Notes: generated from the sequence alone by a model not told the origin. DNA of 64,000 bases from Sesamum alatum (GCA_034509735.1 JACGWO010000001.1:32181966-32245965); one strand, 5' to 3'. Positions 46,767 to 58,487 are shown, counted from the first letter of the stretch. Numbers and translations are program-made.

Positions 46767-47886
46767 ATCTCCCACTTGACCTAAAGTCAATTACCCATGT
46801 CGCTCAGACTTATCTGAGCATAAGTAATCTGCGATATCCAGCTCGGTCTCATGGGTCTACCTTATTTATGCCAAGATGATGCGGCCCAACCTCACGTCAC
46901 CTCTTCATACCATAGCTCCAAGCAGATGGTACTGTCTAAGAATTTCCTGGATCCGTGATGAGATCTTGGTCCTTTAGCTTGCGTTATAGCCACGTTGTTA
47001 TCCTCCAAGGTAACTACTAGCTCAGCCGTGCTAGGCAGCACACCCAACCATTGGATGTGGTTTTTCATCCAAACCACTTTCCAGAGCAACTTCTAAAGTT
47101 GCCATACATTCAACTTTCATGGTCCGTGGTGGTATCCCGATTGAAACCTTTTCAAGCCACCACCTTTACCATTAAGCCTGAATATACGTTCATACTGAGA
47201 CTAAATATTATTCACATGGTACTGGAAGCTAGTATCGCTATAGCCTTCTATAATCAACTCTCCATAGAACGTGCATCAAAAACACTTCTTTAATCCTTAT
47301 TCAGGTATTAAAGACTGTTCTCAACATCAGTCTATTGCCTTCAAGGTACACACCCGATTTCTGTCGTTACGCCTAAAGCATACACAACATCAGGTCCAAT
47401 GCACCAAACAACATACCCATGTTGCCTACGACAAAGACGTATGGTGATGTCAAACATCTGAGCTTCCTCATCATCCAACCCTGACTAAGTCTTGGATAGC
47501 TTAACCCTATATATTGGAATCCAATTCCTTTCATGGAGAATTGCATGAACAACGTTCGTGTTTCAGTGTTTCCTAACATCTTAAATTCATTCCAAATGAA
47601 TAAGATGTTACACACTTTAAACACTAGGAACACAACTAAACTCCCACTAACCCTCAAGCTCGTTACTGATCGAGTCATGCCCCGTATGAACTCATCAAAA
47701 TGAATACTCCAGTTACATGGAGATTCAACCAAGTTTGAATTCCAAGTCGAATCACACGGCTCCAAACTATTGATTCATCCAATGTCCAACATTGCTTCCC
47801 TAATGTCTTTTTGGGTTATAATCCAATTAGCCAGACTGACACAGAAACCTGTACCTCTCAAGTATCTAGGATATTTTGGTCGTCCT
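46767..47886 (-). pseudogene. pol: E5 pol relic, RNase H and deleted RT
   Basis: On the minus strand from 47886: linker before RT (LANWIITQKDI, then a GEAMLDI equivalent), a jump near 47735-47775 to the RSWNIRFDE equivalent (CNWSIHFDEFIRG), then VFKVCNILFIWNEFKMLG in place of the YVDDILLIGND segment, then FMQFSMKGIGF joining FSMK directly to the GFLPMRHG equivalent. RNase H traces follow (EDNNVAITQAKGPRSHH at about 47010-46960, the CDNNGAIA segment with Cys lost). The same joins occur in E4. Cannot encode an active RT. Confidence 0.8.
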
Positions 47887-48021
47887 TGTTAGAATAGGTG
47901 ACCAGAAAGGCAATAGGTTTGGCATTTTGTAACCTATTTGACAACTTGATGTAATGTAATTTTATGTAATGAATGAAACGAGTATTCGTTACCTTTGGTA
48001 CTTTCTTTATTGCGCTCATTT
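47887..48021 (+). repeat. E7: start of a family A LTR, interrupted by E6
   Basis: TGTTAGAATAGGTGACCAGAAAGG onward for 135 bp, ending CATTT (48017-48021). It resumes at 63806 with a second CATTT. Only an LTR is visible, so whether E7 is a full element or a solo LTR is not known. Confidence 0.85.
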
Positions 48022-49971
48022 TGAAAGATTGTGGATCGTCCCAGGAATAGCGCGAATGCGGAAGCGCGGTATAAAATTAAAATACGAAAATTAAACATGC
48101 TTTGATAAAATAAATAAACACGTTCAAGGGGTGTGCCCTTGAACTTTCCCGGGTGTTTGGTGTATCTCATGAAATTAAAAGCATAAACAAATCATGGAGG
48201 CCATAGGATTAAAAAATAAAAGGAACGAAAAAATTAAATCGGAACCTACCGATTGTCGTTTTCGTCTTCTAACTGCTACTCGCGTTGTTCCCCGATTTGC
48301 TCCAAGTCTTGTTCTTGAGACTCTCCAAACAGTAACACGCAATCCACCCACGTATCCTGCACGTCGTGCTAGCGAACGAACAAGTAATATTTTTGAGAGG
48401 ATGAATTAATAACACGTTATTGATTAACGCTATTAATTCTCCTTAGATCTAATGTTCCAAGAACAAAAGAATCAAGAAGTATTTTCTTGAGAGTGAGAGA
48501 GAGGGGGCGGACGAGAGGGGAGAGAGGGAGCCGAGTTTTGTGTGTGTTGTGTGTGTGTTGGAATTTCATCACTCTTCAAATAGTGAAAGACTAGGAATAT
48601 ATATAGAGGAGCAGTTTAATCCTCTTTAAACTCCAACTCTAAAGAGGTCTATTTTGACTAGGATTTTAACCTAGTCAAAGTCCTAGTCAAAGTAGTATTT
48701 GACCTAGTCAAATTAATCCTAGCCATCCATCTCTCCCTTTCAATCTCAACCATTAATTTAATTTAATGGAATATTTAAATCCTATTAAATATTCCAAAGG
48801 CCAAATATATAAATATAATAAATTATAAATATTTAATTTATTAGATTAATTCCTTTTATCAAATAACAGGAATTAATTCTCCAAGAAAATAAAGGACGCG
48901 ATTAAATCCAATTTAATCATTCCTTTTCTCCAATATTTAATGCTAAATTAAATACTTTATGTGTGTGGATTGTGTGTGACTCTTTAGGTTCACCTTTGAG
49001 CTAGACTTGGTCGGATTCCTAGAATCCGTCCGTTACCATTGGTGGCCATCTAGCAACGGTCCATGGCGCTAGAGACTAGGTGAAATTTCGAGGATGAACA
49101 TTTAGGCTCTAACAGTACACTTGTCCTTCTGTCTACGGTCTCACCACTTAGGGTTTAGGGCACGGAAAATGCAGGTACCCATTTTGGACCTAAGTGTCGG
49201 TCTGTCCTTACTAAACGCCGCAAGGGAAGCCTTCCCTTCTGTTCAGTTACTGTGGCCACAGATTTTAGGGACAAGACACAGAGCATACGTGAGACTCAAC
49301 TGTCAATGCCTTTTGACAGGAGACAGATCCTTTCTTGGAAACTACTGTCACTTTGTACACCAGAGCTGCACTAGACATGGCTTATGACTACTCAAGTGCT
49401 TCTTGGCAATCTCTCACCATATCTAAGATACAGACTTGATACACAAGTAAACTCAGCAGTTCCTGAAGTCAAAGGACTTGTCCTGTACCGTTGGAACCGG
49501 GAATACACGTCATACCTTGCTGACCCTACTCAAGGTCCTCTGTAAGACGGTTCCTGCGAGTCACCTCAGTCAGCTGCTCCCCAGCAGGCTAACCCACTAA
49601 CACTGCTTAGACGACCTTCGTCACCCGTCGATGAAATACGACAACAGATGCTTAGTGCAAGTCTCAAAGGGAATCCCGGTACCCATTTTTCGAGATTCCT
49701 TGACTTGGAGTTTTCCGGACTAATTCGGCGAGACTGATTTCATGGACCTACCTCCAAGCGTAGTCCCAGTCCCCGAAATGGGCTTTCAGTCCGTGGGCTT
49801 TGTTTGCATAGTGAACAGATAGATAAAGTAGTAAAGTGAACGCAAACAAAGTAATGACAGAATGAATTTCACTTCTTTATTCATTAATAGTTTTATCAAA
49901 ACATTGAAATTGTCTAGACATAGGTTACATTTTGCCCCCCAAGATTGGCTACATGGTCGCCTATTCTAACA
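48022..49971 (-). repeat. E6 3' LTR (family B, 1950 bp)
   Basis: TGAAAGATTGTGGATCGTCC to CTATTCTAACA, then the polypurine tract. Hairpin module at 49036-49066 with one stem change. Its first 85 bases of U3 are nearly the same as those of the solo LTR at 38901. Confidence 0.93.
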
Positions 49972-49993
49972 ATCTTCCAGTTGACCTTTAAAG

Positions 49994-52900
49994 TTAATTG
50001 CCCATATGTCTAATCCCCATCTTCTCAAGATGTTGCGTATGAGCGCTCTGCTGCATAGGCTTTGTCAGTGGATCTGCTGTGTTGTCTGCTGAGTTGACTC
50101 GGTCCATCCGAACGTCACCTCTTCCTACCATTTCTCCTTGAAGATGGTAGCGTCTATGAATGTGTTTGGAACGGTGATGAGATCTCGGTTCCTTTGCTTG
50201 CGCTATTGCACCGTTGTTATCACAGAAGATGACAACGGGCTCGGCGATGCTAGGCACTACACCCAACTCTTGGATGTAGTTTCTCATCCAAACCGCTTCC
50301 TTGGCAGCTTCTGAAGCTGCTATGTATTCAGCCTCTGTGGTGGAGTCAGCAGTGGTTGCTTTCTTGGAACTTTTCCAAGTCATTACGTAACCCCATTGGG
50401 ACTTGGCATCATCGTCATCAAACTAGAAGCTAGCGTCGCTAAAGCCTTCCAGAATCAGTTCTCCATTGCCATAGACTAAGAACATTTCCTTAGTCCTCCT
50501 TAGGTACTTAAGGATGCCCTTAACAACATTCCAATGTGCCTCTCCTGCGCAGGACTGATATCTGCTTGTTATGCTCAAAGCGTAAGCAATGTCATGCCTG
50601 GTGCAGTGGACTGCATATTGGATGCTTCCTACGGCAGAAGCATAGGGGATGACTTTCATCCTTTCAAGTTCCTCATCAATCTGCGGGGACTGTTTCTTGG
50701 ACAACTTAATCCCATGCCTCATGGGAAGGAATCCTCGTTTGGAGTTGTCCAATCGATATCTCTTTAGGACTTTCTCCATATACGAGTTTTGGGTGAGCCC
50801 TAATATCCTTTTAGATCTGTCCCTGACTATCTGGATGCCTAGGATGTAGGAGGCTTCACCCAAGTCCTTCATGGAAAACTGGGTTGACAACCATGCTTTT
50901 GTGTCCCCCAACATTCTAACGTCATTACCAATGAGTAGAATGTCATCCACATAAAGCACTAGGAACACTATAGAGCTCCCACTGTCCTTCTTGTATACAC
51001 AAGGGTCGGATTCGTTCTTGATGAAGTCATAGCCCCGTATTACTTCATCAAAGCGAATGTTCCAACTTCGGGATGCTTGTTTGAGGCCATAGATGGACTT
51101 CTGGAGACGACAGACCTTCTGTTTCTCTCCAGTGACTGTGAAACCCTCCGGTTGATCCATATAGATCTCTTCCTCAACGAAACCGTTACGGAAGGCCGTT
51201 TTCACGTTCATCTGCCATATCTCATAGTCATACCATGCTGCTATGGCGAGCAGGATTCGAATGGATTTATCCATGGCTACTGGCGAGTAGGTATCCTCAA
51301 AATCGACCCCAGGTCGTTGAGTGTATCCCTTGGCTACAAGCCTAGCCTTGAAGGTTGTGACTTCTCCCTCAACGCCAAGTTTGCACTTGTAGACCCACTT
51401 ACAGCCCACTGGCTTAACACCTTTCGGTGGATCTACAAGTCTCCAGACTTGGTTGTCGTTCATGGAGTCCATTTCGGTTTTCATGGCCTCAAGCCATTTC
51501 CCGGAGTCGATGTCAGACATCGCTTCTCCATATGTCTTAGGATCGTTATCCAAAAGACCGATCGTATTTAGAAAGCCATATCTCACTGGAGGTCTGGACT
51601 CTTTAGTAGACCTACGAAGAACGGGAACGTCAGTGGTGACTGTGGGCGCTGACTGTACCGGAGCCGGTGGTTCAGGGACCGGGGCTGGCTGTTCCTGAGG
51701 CTATCCTTCATGCCTAGCATGTTGGACTTCTCGAGGGTGGTCAGCCCTTCGGGTGTCTATCCTGAATCCTCTAAGTGAGGGTTCCGCGGCTACCTCTGAT
51801 GGCTGGATTCCATCACTTGATTCCTCAAGGATCAGCTCATCAGGTTCGACATCCTCTGGGAAGCCTTGTTCCAAGAATACTGCATTTCTGGAAACAAAAA
51901 CCTTTTGTTCCAAGGGGTCATAAAAGTAATAACCCGCAGTTTCTTTAGGGTATCCAACGAACCTGCATAAGCTGGACCTGGATTCTAGCTTATCTCCCAC
52001 TAACCTCTTGACGTATGCGGGGCTACCCCACACTTTCAAGTAGTTGCAGGATGCAGGCTTGCCGTGCCATATCTCATATGGCGTTTGGGTCAATACACTG
52101 GTAGGCGCCAAATTTAGCAACTTAGCCGCCGTTTCCAATGCATAGCCCCAAAAGAATAAGGGCAATTTGGTAAAACTCATCATGGATCGAACCATGTCCA
52201 ACAAAGTTCGATTCCTCCTTTCAGAGACACCATTCAATTGTGGTATCCCGGGAGGTGTCCATTCAGATATTATACCATTTTCTTTTAGATATTTAAGGAA
52301 CTCGGTACTAAGGTATTCGCCGCCTCGGTCTGACCGTAGGACTTTAATTTTGCAGTTGGTCTGGTTCTCCACTTCAAGTCTGAATTCTTTAAACCTCTCA
52401 AGAGCTTCAGACTTGTACCTCATTAGGTAAACATAACCATACTGTGAATGATCATCGGTAAAGGTTATGAAGTAGGAGAACCCACCTCGAGCTTGCGTCC
52501 TTAGTGGTCCACAAATGTCTGTATGGACCAAGTCCAACAGACCTGTGGCAAGCCTGCTTTGTCCTAAAAAGGGCTTCTTGGTCATTTTCCCTTTTAGACA
52601 AGACTCACAAGTTGGTAGCTCACTCAAGTCCCCTACCTCTAGGTTCTTTGAGTCGACCAATCTTTTCATCCTATCTTGGGATATATGACCTAGCCTAGCG
52701 TGCCACAGTCGTGCGTTCCCGTTATTATCTATTTTACGTTTGTGTTGAGCGTTAAGAATGAAGTTCGTTTGTTGCAAGATATAGAGCCCGTTATTTAATG
52801 TACCAAGTAGATGAGCAATTCCACACCTCATCAAATAAAAGCAATTTTTATTGATTATAAACTCATAGCTACTATTGTCCAACAATGCAATGGAAATGAT

Positions 52901-53179
52901 GTTTTTAATCATACTAGGTACAAAATAAACTTGCTCTAATTCTATGCTAATACTATCACTAACTACTAGAGTAGTAGATCCTACTGCTTCAGCCGAGATG
53001 GCCTTGCCATTCCCAAGCTTCAGGATTATTTCCCCGCTACCCAGTTTTCTACTTCTTTTCAGCACCTGCAAATCATTGCAAATGTGAGCTCCACAGCGGG
53101 TATCTAATACCCAAGAGGCAGAATTAGTGACTATATTAACCTCAATCACAAATATACCTTGGTTAGAGAAGAGCTTGGG
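49994..53179 (-). pseudogene. pol: E6 pol, single frame with two stop codons
   Basis: In frame with gag (ATG 54019), numbering from that Met. Protease D306-T307-R308, so the third residue of the D-T-G triad is Arg. GAG-pre-integrase finger HARLGHIS...CESCLKGK. Integrase D501 (HTDICGP), D564 (RSDRGGEYL) and E600 (GVSERRN), giving the D-D-35-E spacing. RT Y1023-V-D1025-D1026. RNase H with SDAS, EAEYIA and CDNNGAIA. Stops: TAG 51701-51703 in the integrase-RT linker and TAG 50423-50425 just after SDASF, where E2 has Gln. Compared with E2, a short in-frame deletion removes residues after GYV in RNase H. The end is TAA 49994-49996. No frameshift was found across the 1342 codons of gag-pol. Confidence 0.92.
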
Positions 53180-54019
53180 GCACTCTCTCTTCCAATGCCC
53201 TTTCTCACGGCAATTGATACATATGTCATATGCCTTCGACTGTTGCTTGGAGACAACCTTTCACTTTCCTTTGCCTTTCCCATCTTTGGCAATGGGAACA
53301 CTCTTAGTGTTCGTAGCTGCTTTGACGGCCTTTCCCTTCCCTTTCTTCTTTTAACAACGTCCGGCACCCTTGCCTTTCGTTTTGGAAGTTGAAGCACCTC
53401 CAAACAATACCGAAGGCGTGGACTTCTTAGTCGTTGCCTCGTATTGCACCAACATATTAATCAACTCATGAATGCCCTTCTCAAGTGCGTTCATGTTGTA
53501 GTTGACAATAAATTGGTCAAAGGAGGGTGGGAGTGACTGAAGGATCACATCTATGTACGTTTCATTATCGAGACCTGCCTTTAGGTCCTCGAGCTTTTCC
53601 ACCAGGGTAAGCATTTTAACCCCGTGCACTTGTACAGAGGATCCTTCTGTCATTTTGGTTCCAAAGAACGCCTTGGTCGCGACATACCTAGTATGCCGGT
53701 CCGGGATTGCATAGCAGTCCTTAAGGCGAGCCATGATGGAAGGGACATCGTCTAGCCTTTCATACTGCTTCTGAATCTCATTCGTCATAGAAGCAAGTAT
53801 GATGCTACGGACCTTCCGGTTATCCTTATGCCAAGTCTCGAACGTCTCACGTTCTTCCGGCATGGATCCTTCCGGTAAGGTCCTAGGGAGAGGCTTGTCC
53901 ATGACGTAGCCTTGGTTCTCATAATCCAGGACTATCCTGAGATTACGCAACCAGTCGTTGTAATTGGTTCTATTGAATTTATTTGTCTCAAGAATGGTTG
54001 AAAGTGGGTTCTTAGACAT
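53180..54019 (-). pseudogene. gag: E6 gag with two stop codons
   Basis: Start at ATG 54019 (MSKNPLSTILETNKFN); upstream in-frame codons exist but this Met matches E1-E3. Capsid motifs DVILQSLPPSFDQF and NYNMNALEKG are intact. Stops TAA (53351-53353) and TGA (53261-53263) fall in the basic linker between capsid and nucleocapsid. The zinc knuckle CINCREKGHWKREC (53221-53180) is intact and in frame. Gag would therefore be made without its nucleocapsid. About 280 codons in total, similar in length to E1 gag. Confidence 0.9.
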
Positions 54020-54122
54020 TTTTAAATCTACATTTAAAACAGAGTTCGCGATCAGCAGAATATAAAAGACGGTGGTTTGATAAGAATTAAATGCATGGTC
54101 TTTAGTCATTTAATGCTCCCAC

Positions 54123-54130
54123 TATTTATA
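54123..54130 (-). promoter_or_regulatory. TATA box-like motif before E6 gag
   Basis: TATAAATA about 104 bp before the gag ATG, the same context (TATAAATAGTGGGAG) as in family A although the surrounding leader has diverged. Confidence 0.5.
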
Positions 54131-55539
54131 CGAAAACACGGTACTCTCAAACGTGATTTTCGGGAAACCCTTTCCTAGTGGGCTTGGTATCCACAGCGAT
54201 TTTTCCCATACCCCGCTTTTATGATTCGCATGGAAAAAATCCTGTGGGAGGTATACCATACCATTCTCGTTCCACAAGATTCCCAAGATTGTTGCCTCAC
54301 CCTTTCACATGATCCCGAGGACTCCAAGCGAATCATGTTAATTGGGCGTTAGACCCGACCCAACCGACCGAGCCATAGACCCACTGTTACCCCCACGACT
54401 CGTGAGACAGGTAATAGTGGTCTATTTTTCGTTCATGACACAGTGCAGCTTCTTATAAGTACAATAACGTGCCACGACTCGTGAGACCACGCTATTGACC
54501 TAAATCAGCTTCCTCACTATGCCATGGATTGGAAGACATGGACAAACTCCTAGAGTTCATGTCAATTTTGACTAGGGTCTAATATTTGGACATTGGTCCA
54601 ACCAATGTGAGAGTAGAAAAGATCGAGATCTCATAACATAATACATCTACACATTTATCCATAATGCGTAATAAATAAATGCATCCATAGAAATTATATG
54701 ATAAATAAAAACGCCATTCATCCATCATAATAACCACATGCAAAATTAAAACCTAGCACGCCCCTGTTAGATGATCACGAGCCTGAATCCTATGCGATCC
54801 ACTGAGCCCGCAGTGGATCTATGGTCAATCTAGGGTTGGTCCTATACTATTACATTAATAGTAACTCAATCATCATTCTGATGGGCCTTGGTCTCTTTTC
54901 TCTTTCCTCACTTCATGGAAACGCCTTGGAACCTCCAGTCTGGGCTCTCCATGTGGATCTTCCTTCTTCTCCATCAATTACATAAAAATTAAAACCTCAC
55001 TCCTATTCTACTCTCATTACATATTAAAAATAGAAACCGCAGCGAAAACCCGAGGGGAGTACATAAGGAGGGAGATAGAATGCCTTATTATTCCAAGGCA
55101 ACTAGAAAGAGAGAAGGAGAAAGCAGTAAAAGGGGCACACAGGCCCAACATAAAATTAAATCATACATTCGGTCTAGAGCTCGTGACCATCCATTTTCAT
55201 CCAACACACATAATCATATGATCCAATCACATAATAATAATATACCAATAATACATGATAACCAATCATAATTATTCAAGATGAATTAATAAATAAATGC
55301 GTAGCATGTGAAAATATGGCATAACCGTTGGTAATAATATTTTCTCGTTTTAGGAAAATCTTTCCTCATTATTTTTAAGTAAAATATTCCCGGGATTCCA
55401 AATACAATATATTTTACTTCCCAAAATAATGTCTTAGAAAATTAGGCAAAATTGAACAAAAACGAATTTTCGAAATTAATTAAAAAATTAAAACTGAAAA
55501 ATAAACAAAATAAAAATAGGGAGAAACCCTAGCAACACC

Positions 55540-56060
55540 GGCCGCCGCCACCGGCAGCCAGCCGGCGTGCGCGCAGGGCAGTAGGCTCAGCGGCCTGGCG
55601 CTCCGCCAGCAGCCAGACCGGGCACGCGCGCGCAGGCCCTTGCCTGCGTGCGCGCGCGCCTGGTCGGCAGCAAGCCCCGCGGCCTGGCGCTCCGGCAGGC
55701 TGTCACGCCCACAGGCTCCCTTGCCCGCTCGCGCGCTGGCCTGCTGGCCGCCAGCCGCGTATCTGCCCTGCGCAGTGCGCGCGCGCACGAGCACTAGGCG
55801 TGCCCGTGTGCGCGCACGAGCACGCGGCCACTCTGGCCGCGCGATTGGGCGCGCAGACACCCGGCAGGCTGTCCTGCCGCGCGCGCACGCGGGCTCCCTT
55901 GCCCGTTTGCGCGCGTCCGGCCAGCGGCCTGCCTGGCCCGGTCGCGCGTCTGCCTGGCAGGCTGCGCGCAGTCTAGCGCATCTGGCCGAGCGGCCGCGCG
56001 CAGCTGCCCTGCCTCTGCACATGGCTCCGCGTGGCCAGCCTCCGGCTGGTCCGCGTGCGG
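55540..56060. repeat. GC-rich, degenerate repeat tract in the E6 leader
   Basis: About 520 bp with many alternating GCGCGC runs and imperfectly repeated phrases (for example GCGGCCTGGCGCTCCG near 55590 and 55680; GGCTCCCTTGCCCG near 55718 and 55890). Equivalent tracts in E1-E3 are only about 80 bp. Confidence 0.75.
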
Positions 56061-56237
56061 CGTTTCTTCGTTCTTCGTTCGATTTTCACCCCCCGTTTCC
56101 CAAGAAAAACAGAAAAAATACCAACAATGCAATAACCACATGAATTAAAAGCAAGAAACGACATGCTTTAATAATCAAGAAACCAAGAATTATTTAAAAC
56201 ATGCCAAAAACACGTTTCATGCTTAAAACGCACATTA

Positions 56238-58444
56238 TGAAGGACAAGTGGATCCGCCCGGGAGCGCGAGCGGAAGCGAGAAAAGCAAGAAATTGCGTAA
56301 ATTTAAATCAAATTCAAAATACGCGAATCCCAAGGGGTGAACCCTTGGGTGCTCAACCGGGCGTTCGATGTAGGATGTGTAAATATTAAAACATATATTT
56401 AAACACATAGGGCATAGATATACAAATGAAATCAATCAAAGCGTAATAAACCGTTACCTTTGATTGTTTAGTGTATGCTCCTGGCTACTAGCATTGTTCC
56501 TTCTCCGGAATGCTCACGAAATCCAAACGTATGGATTCTCCAAAGGTGATCCACACCACACCGGAAGAAACACACGTTCTTCTTGTTAGAAAAGAACGGG
56601 TTTAGGAAGGAATCGGTTTAAGAGAAGAACATTATGAATTAGTGTTCTCTTAAACTTACTTTGTTCTTCTTCTTGATTCAAAATCAAGTGAAGAACACAA
56701 GTGTAAGAGAGGGAGGGAGCACGAAATTTTGAGAGAGAGGAGAGGATTTTTGTCTTCTCTTTTTCCTAGAAAAAGATGAATAATAAATCAATCATGCTTG
56801 GTGTTGTATATTCTCATATATATACATAATTAATGTGATTATTGGAATGTGTCTAGGTTCATCCAAGGATGTCTAGATTCATTCCAATCAATCACCATCA
56901 ATTCTTCAATCAAGCCTACCAAAATATATGGTATGATCAAATCATACCAAAAGGGAAGAGCTTGATTGGAGTTGATTTGTCTCTTTCCAAAAGAGATAAG
57001 TCAACATACCACCTAGCATGAAACATGGCTGATTTTGCTTCCTCCAAGGGAGCATGTCGGCCATGTTTAATTAAGGGAAGAAGTCCAACTTCTTCCCATT
57101 CCAAATTAGGAATTATTTCTCCTCTCGGGTATAATTTAACGGACCGGGTTTTATCGTAATCCAATTACGACGAACCCAACATTAAATCCAATTTAATGTC
57201 CATTTAAATTATTCCCGTTGATCTTTCAATCCAATTAAAAGATCCAACGTCTCAACGTCTCAACTTTCCATATTTAATCGAAAATCCAATTTACCGATTA
57301 AACGAAAGCCCAATACAATATCGGCCCGTCAATAATCCAATTACTTATTTTATCCTTCGAGATTGACTCCAAGTCGATCTCTCAACCTCCTCGGTGATTT
57401 GTGTGTGACCCTTTAGGTTCACCCTCAGCTAAACTTGGGCCCGTGTCCCACAAGGGCCCGTTACCATGGGTGGCCGTCTAGCAACGGTCCATGGCACTAG
57501 AGACTAGGTGAATTGGCGTCAACATTTTGGCACCGATTCCGTACGGGTACGATCCTTCCGTCTACCGTCTCCCGACCTTAGTCTAGGGTATGGAATTGGG
57601 CGTCGGTTCCCATCCTTGACTAGGCATCTATGCTTAATACTCGAGACCACGTATGCTTCATTGCATCGACACAGGAAACCATTCCCTGTTCGACCAACCA
57701 CTGTGGCCACAGCGTCAAACAGCATGAACGTGTCTCCGAGTGCATAGGAGATACCTCTGTCACATACTGACAGGGGACGGATCCTCTTCTTGGAATCCAC
57801 CGTCCTCGCTACACATTCCGACTGCACTGGACAAGGCTTATGATAATCATCTTACAGAATGATTACCTCTCGCCAGATCCAAGATACAGCCGTCCTGTGC
57901 ACGCGACTGCCATGATTCCTAAAGTCTGAGGATTACTCCCGTACTATCGGAACCGGGGAAAACCAATCATACCGACCAAGCCTCCAAGGCTTCCATATGA
58001 TGATCCCCGCGAGTCAGTCCAGTCGGCTCGACCCCAGTCGACCAACCCATCAAGATCGTGTAGGCGTCCCACGCCTGTCGCCGATGAAACACGGCACTCA
58101 TCTAATGAACACGACTCTTGACGCAAGTCTCAATAGGACTCTCGATGCCCTATCTCGAGGTCCTCGACTTGGAACGTTTCAGACCCAAATCTTAATCAGT
58201 TGGTTTCATGACCACCATCCAATGCGTGGCCCAACTGCACGAGTTGTTATCCATGGTCTGTGGGCTTTGTTGCGATATAAGTTAAACACCATTTTAACAA
58301 ATGTAAGATGAGCGCAACAAAGAAGGTACCATTGGTGACGAACACTCATCTTATTCATCACATAATAATATTACATTCACATCAAGTTGTCGGATAGGTT
58401 ACAAATTGCCAAACCTATTGGCTTTCTGGTCACCTATTCCAACA
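56238..58444 (-). mobile_element. Solo LTR, family A, in the E6 leader (2207 bp)
   Basis: TGAAGGACAAGTGGATCC to CTATTCCAACA, with perfect duplication CATTA (56233-56237 and 58445-58449). Hairpin at 57464-57494. No coding region. Confidence 0.95.
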
Positions 58445-58449
58445 CATTA

Positions 58450-58475
58450 AACCCTAGGCCTATACACCGAACCGA
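58450..58475 (-). other. E6 leader, PBS-proximal remainder
   Basis: Short stretch between the solo LTR duplication and the primer-binding site. It reads CCGAACCGAGCTCTGATACCACT-like context shared with E1-E3. Nothing else seen. Confidence 0.6.
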
Positions 58476-58487
58476 GCTCTGATACCA
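58476..58487 (-). other. E6 primer-binding site (initiator tRNA-Met)
   Basis: Minus strand TGGTATCAGAGC, a perfect match, two bases inside the 5' LTR (whose terminal TGA has decayed to C). Confidence 0.92.

Larger units (their letters stand above)
44192..47886 (-). mobile_element. E5: defective copia element, family D, 3' half
   Basis: Minus-strand element with 3' LTR 44192-46766, polypurine tract at 46767-46781 and pol relic to 47886, where E7 is inserted (left flank GTCCT). The rest must lie right of the window. Same family as E4 by LTR start, LTR end type (CTTGTTCCTTCA) and shared pol deletions. It is oriented tail to tail with E4 across the gypsy fragment. Confidence 0.85.
54020..56237 (-). 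other. E6 leader, gag-proximal part
   Basis: Holds TATAAATA (54123-54130), exact paired palindromes (54393-54407 and 54472-54486), segments shared with the A leaders (around 54760-54850), AT-rich sequence (54650-55500) and a GC-rich tract (55540-56060). Leader length without the inserted LTR is about 2.26 kb. Open frames in the GC-rich tract are on both strands and have low-complexity Ala/Arg composition, so I do not call them genes. Confidence 0.75.

Noticed and set aside
55480..56143. Long frames (up to 180 codons) on both strands in the GC-rich tract of E6
   Set aside because: GC-rich repetitive DNA lacks stop codons by composition. The proteins are low-complexity Ala/Arg/Pro, open on both strands, with no known domain.
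57997..58311. Antisense 75-104 codon frame in family A LTRs
   Set aside because: Same reasoning: shared by copying, shortened or broken in several copies (for example 19199-19444 and 36491-36688), no recognisable domain.
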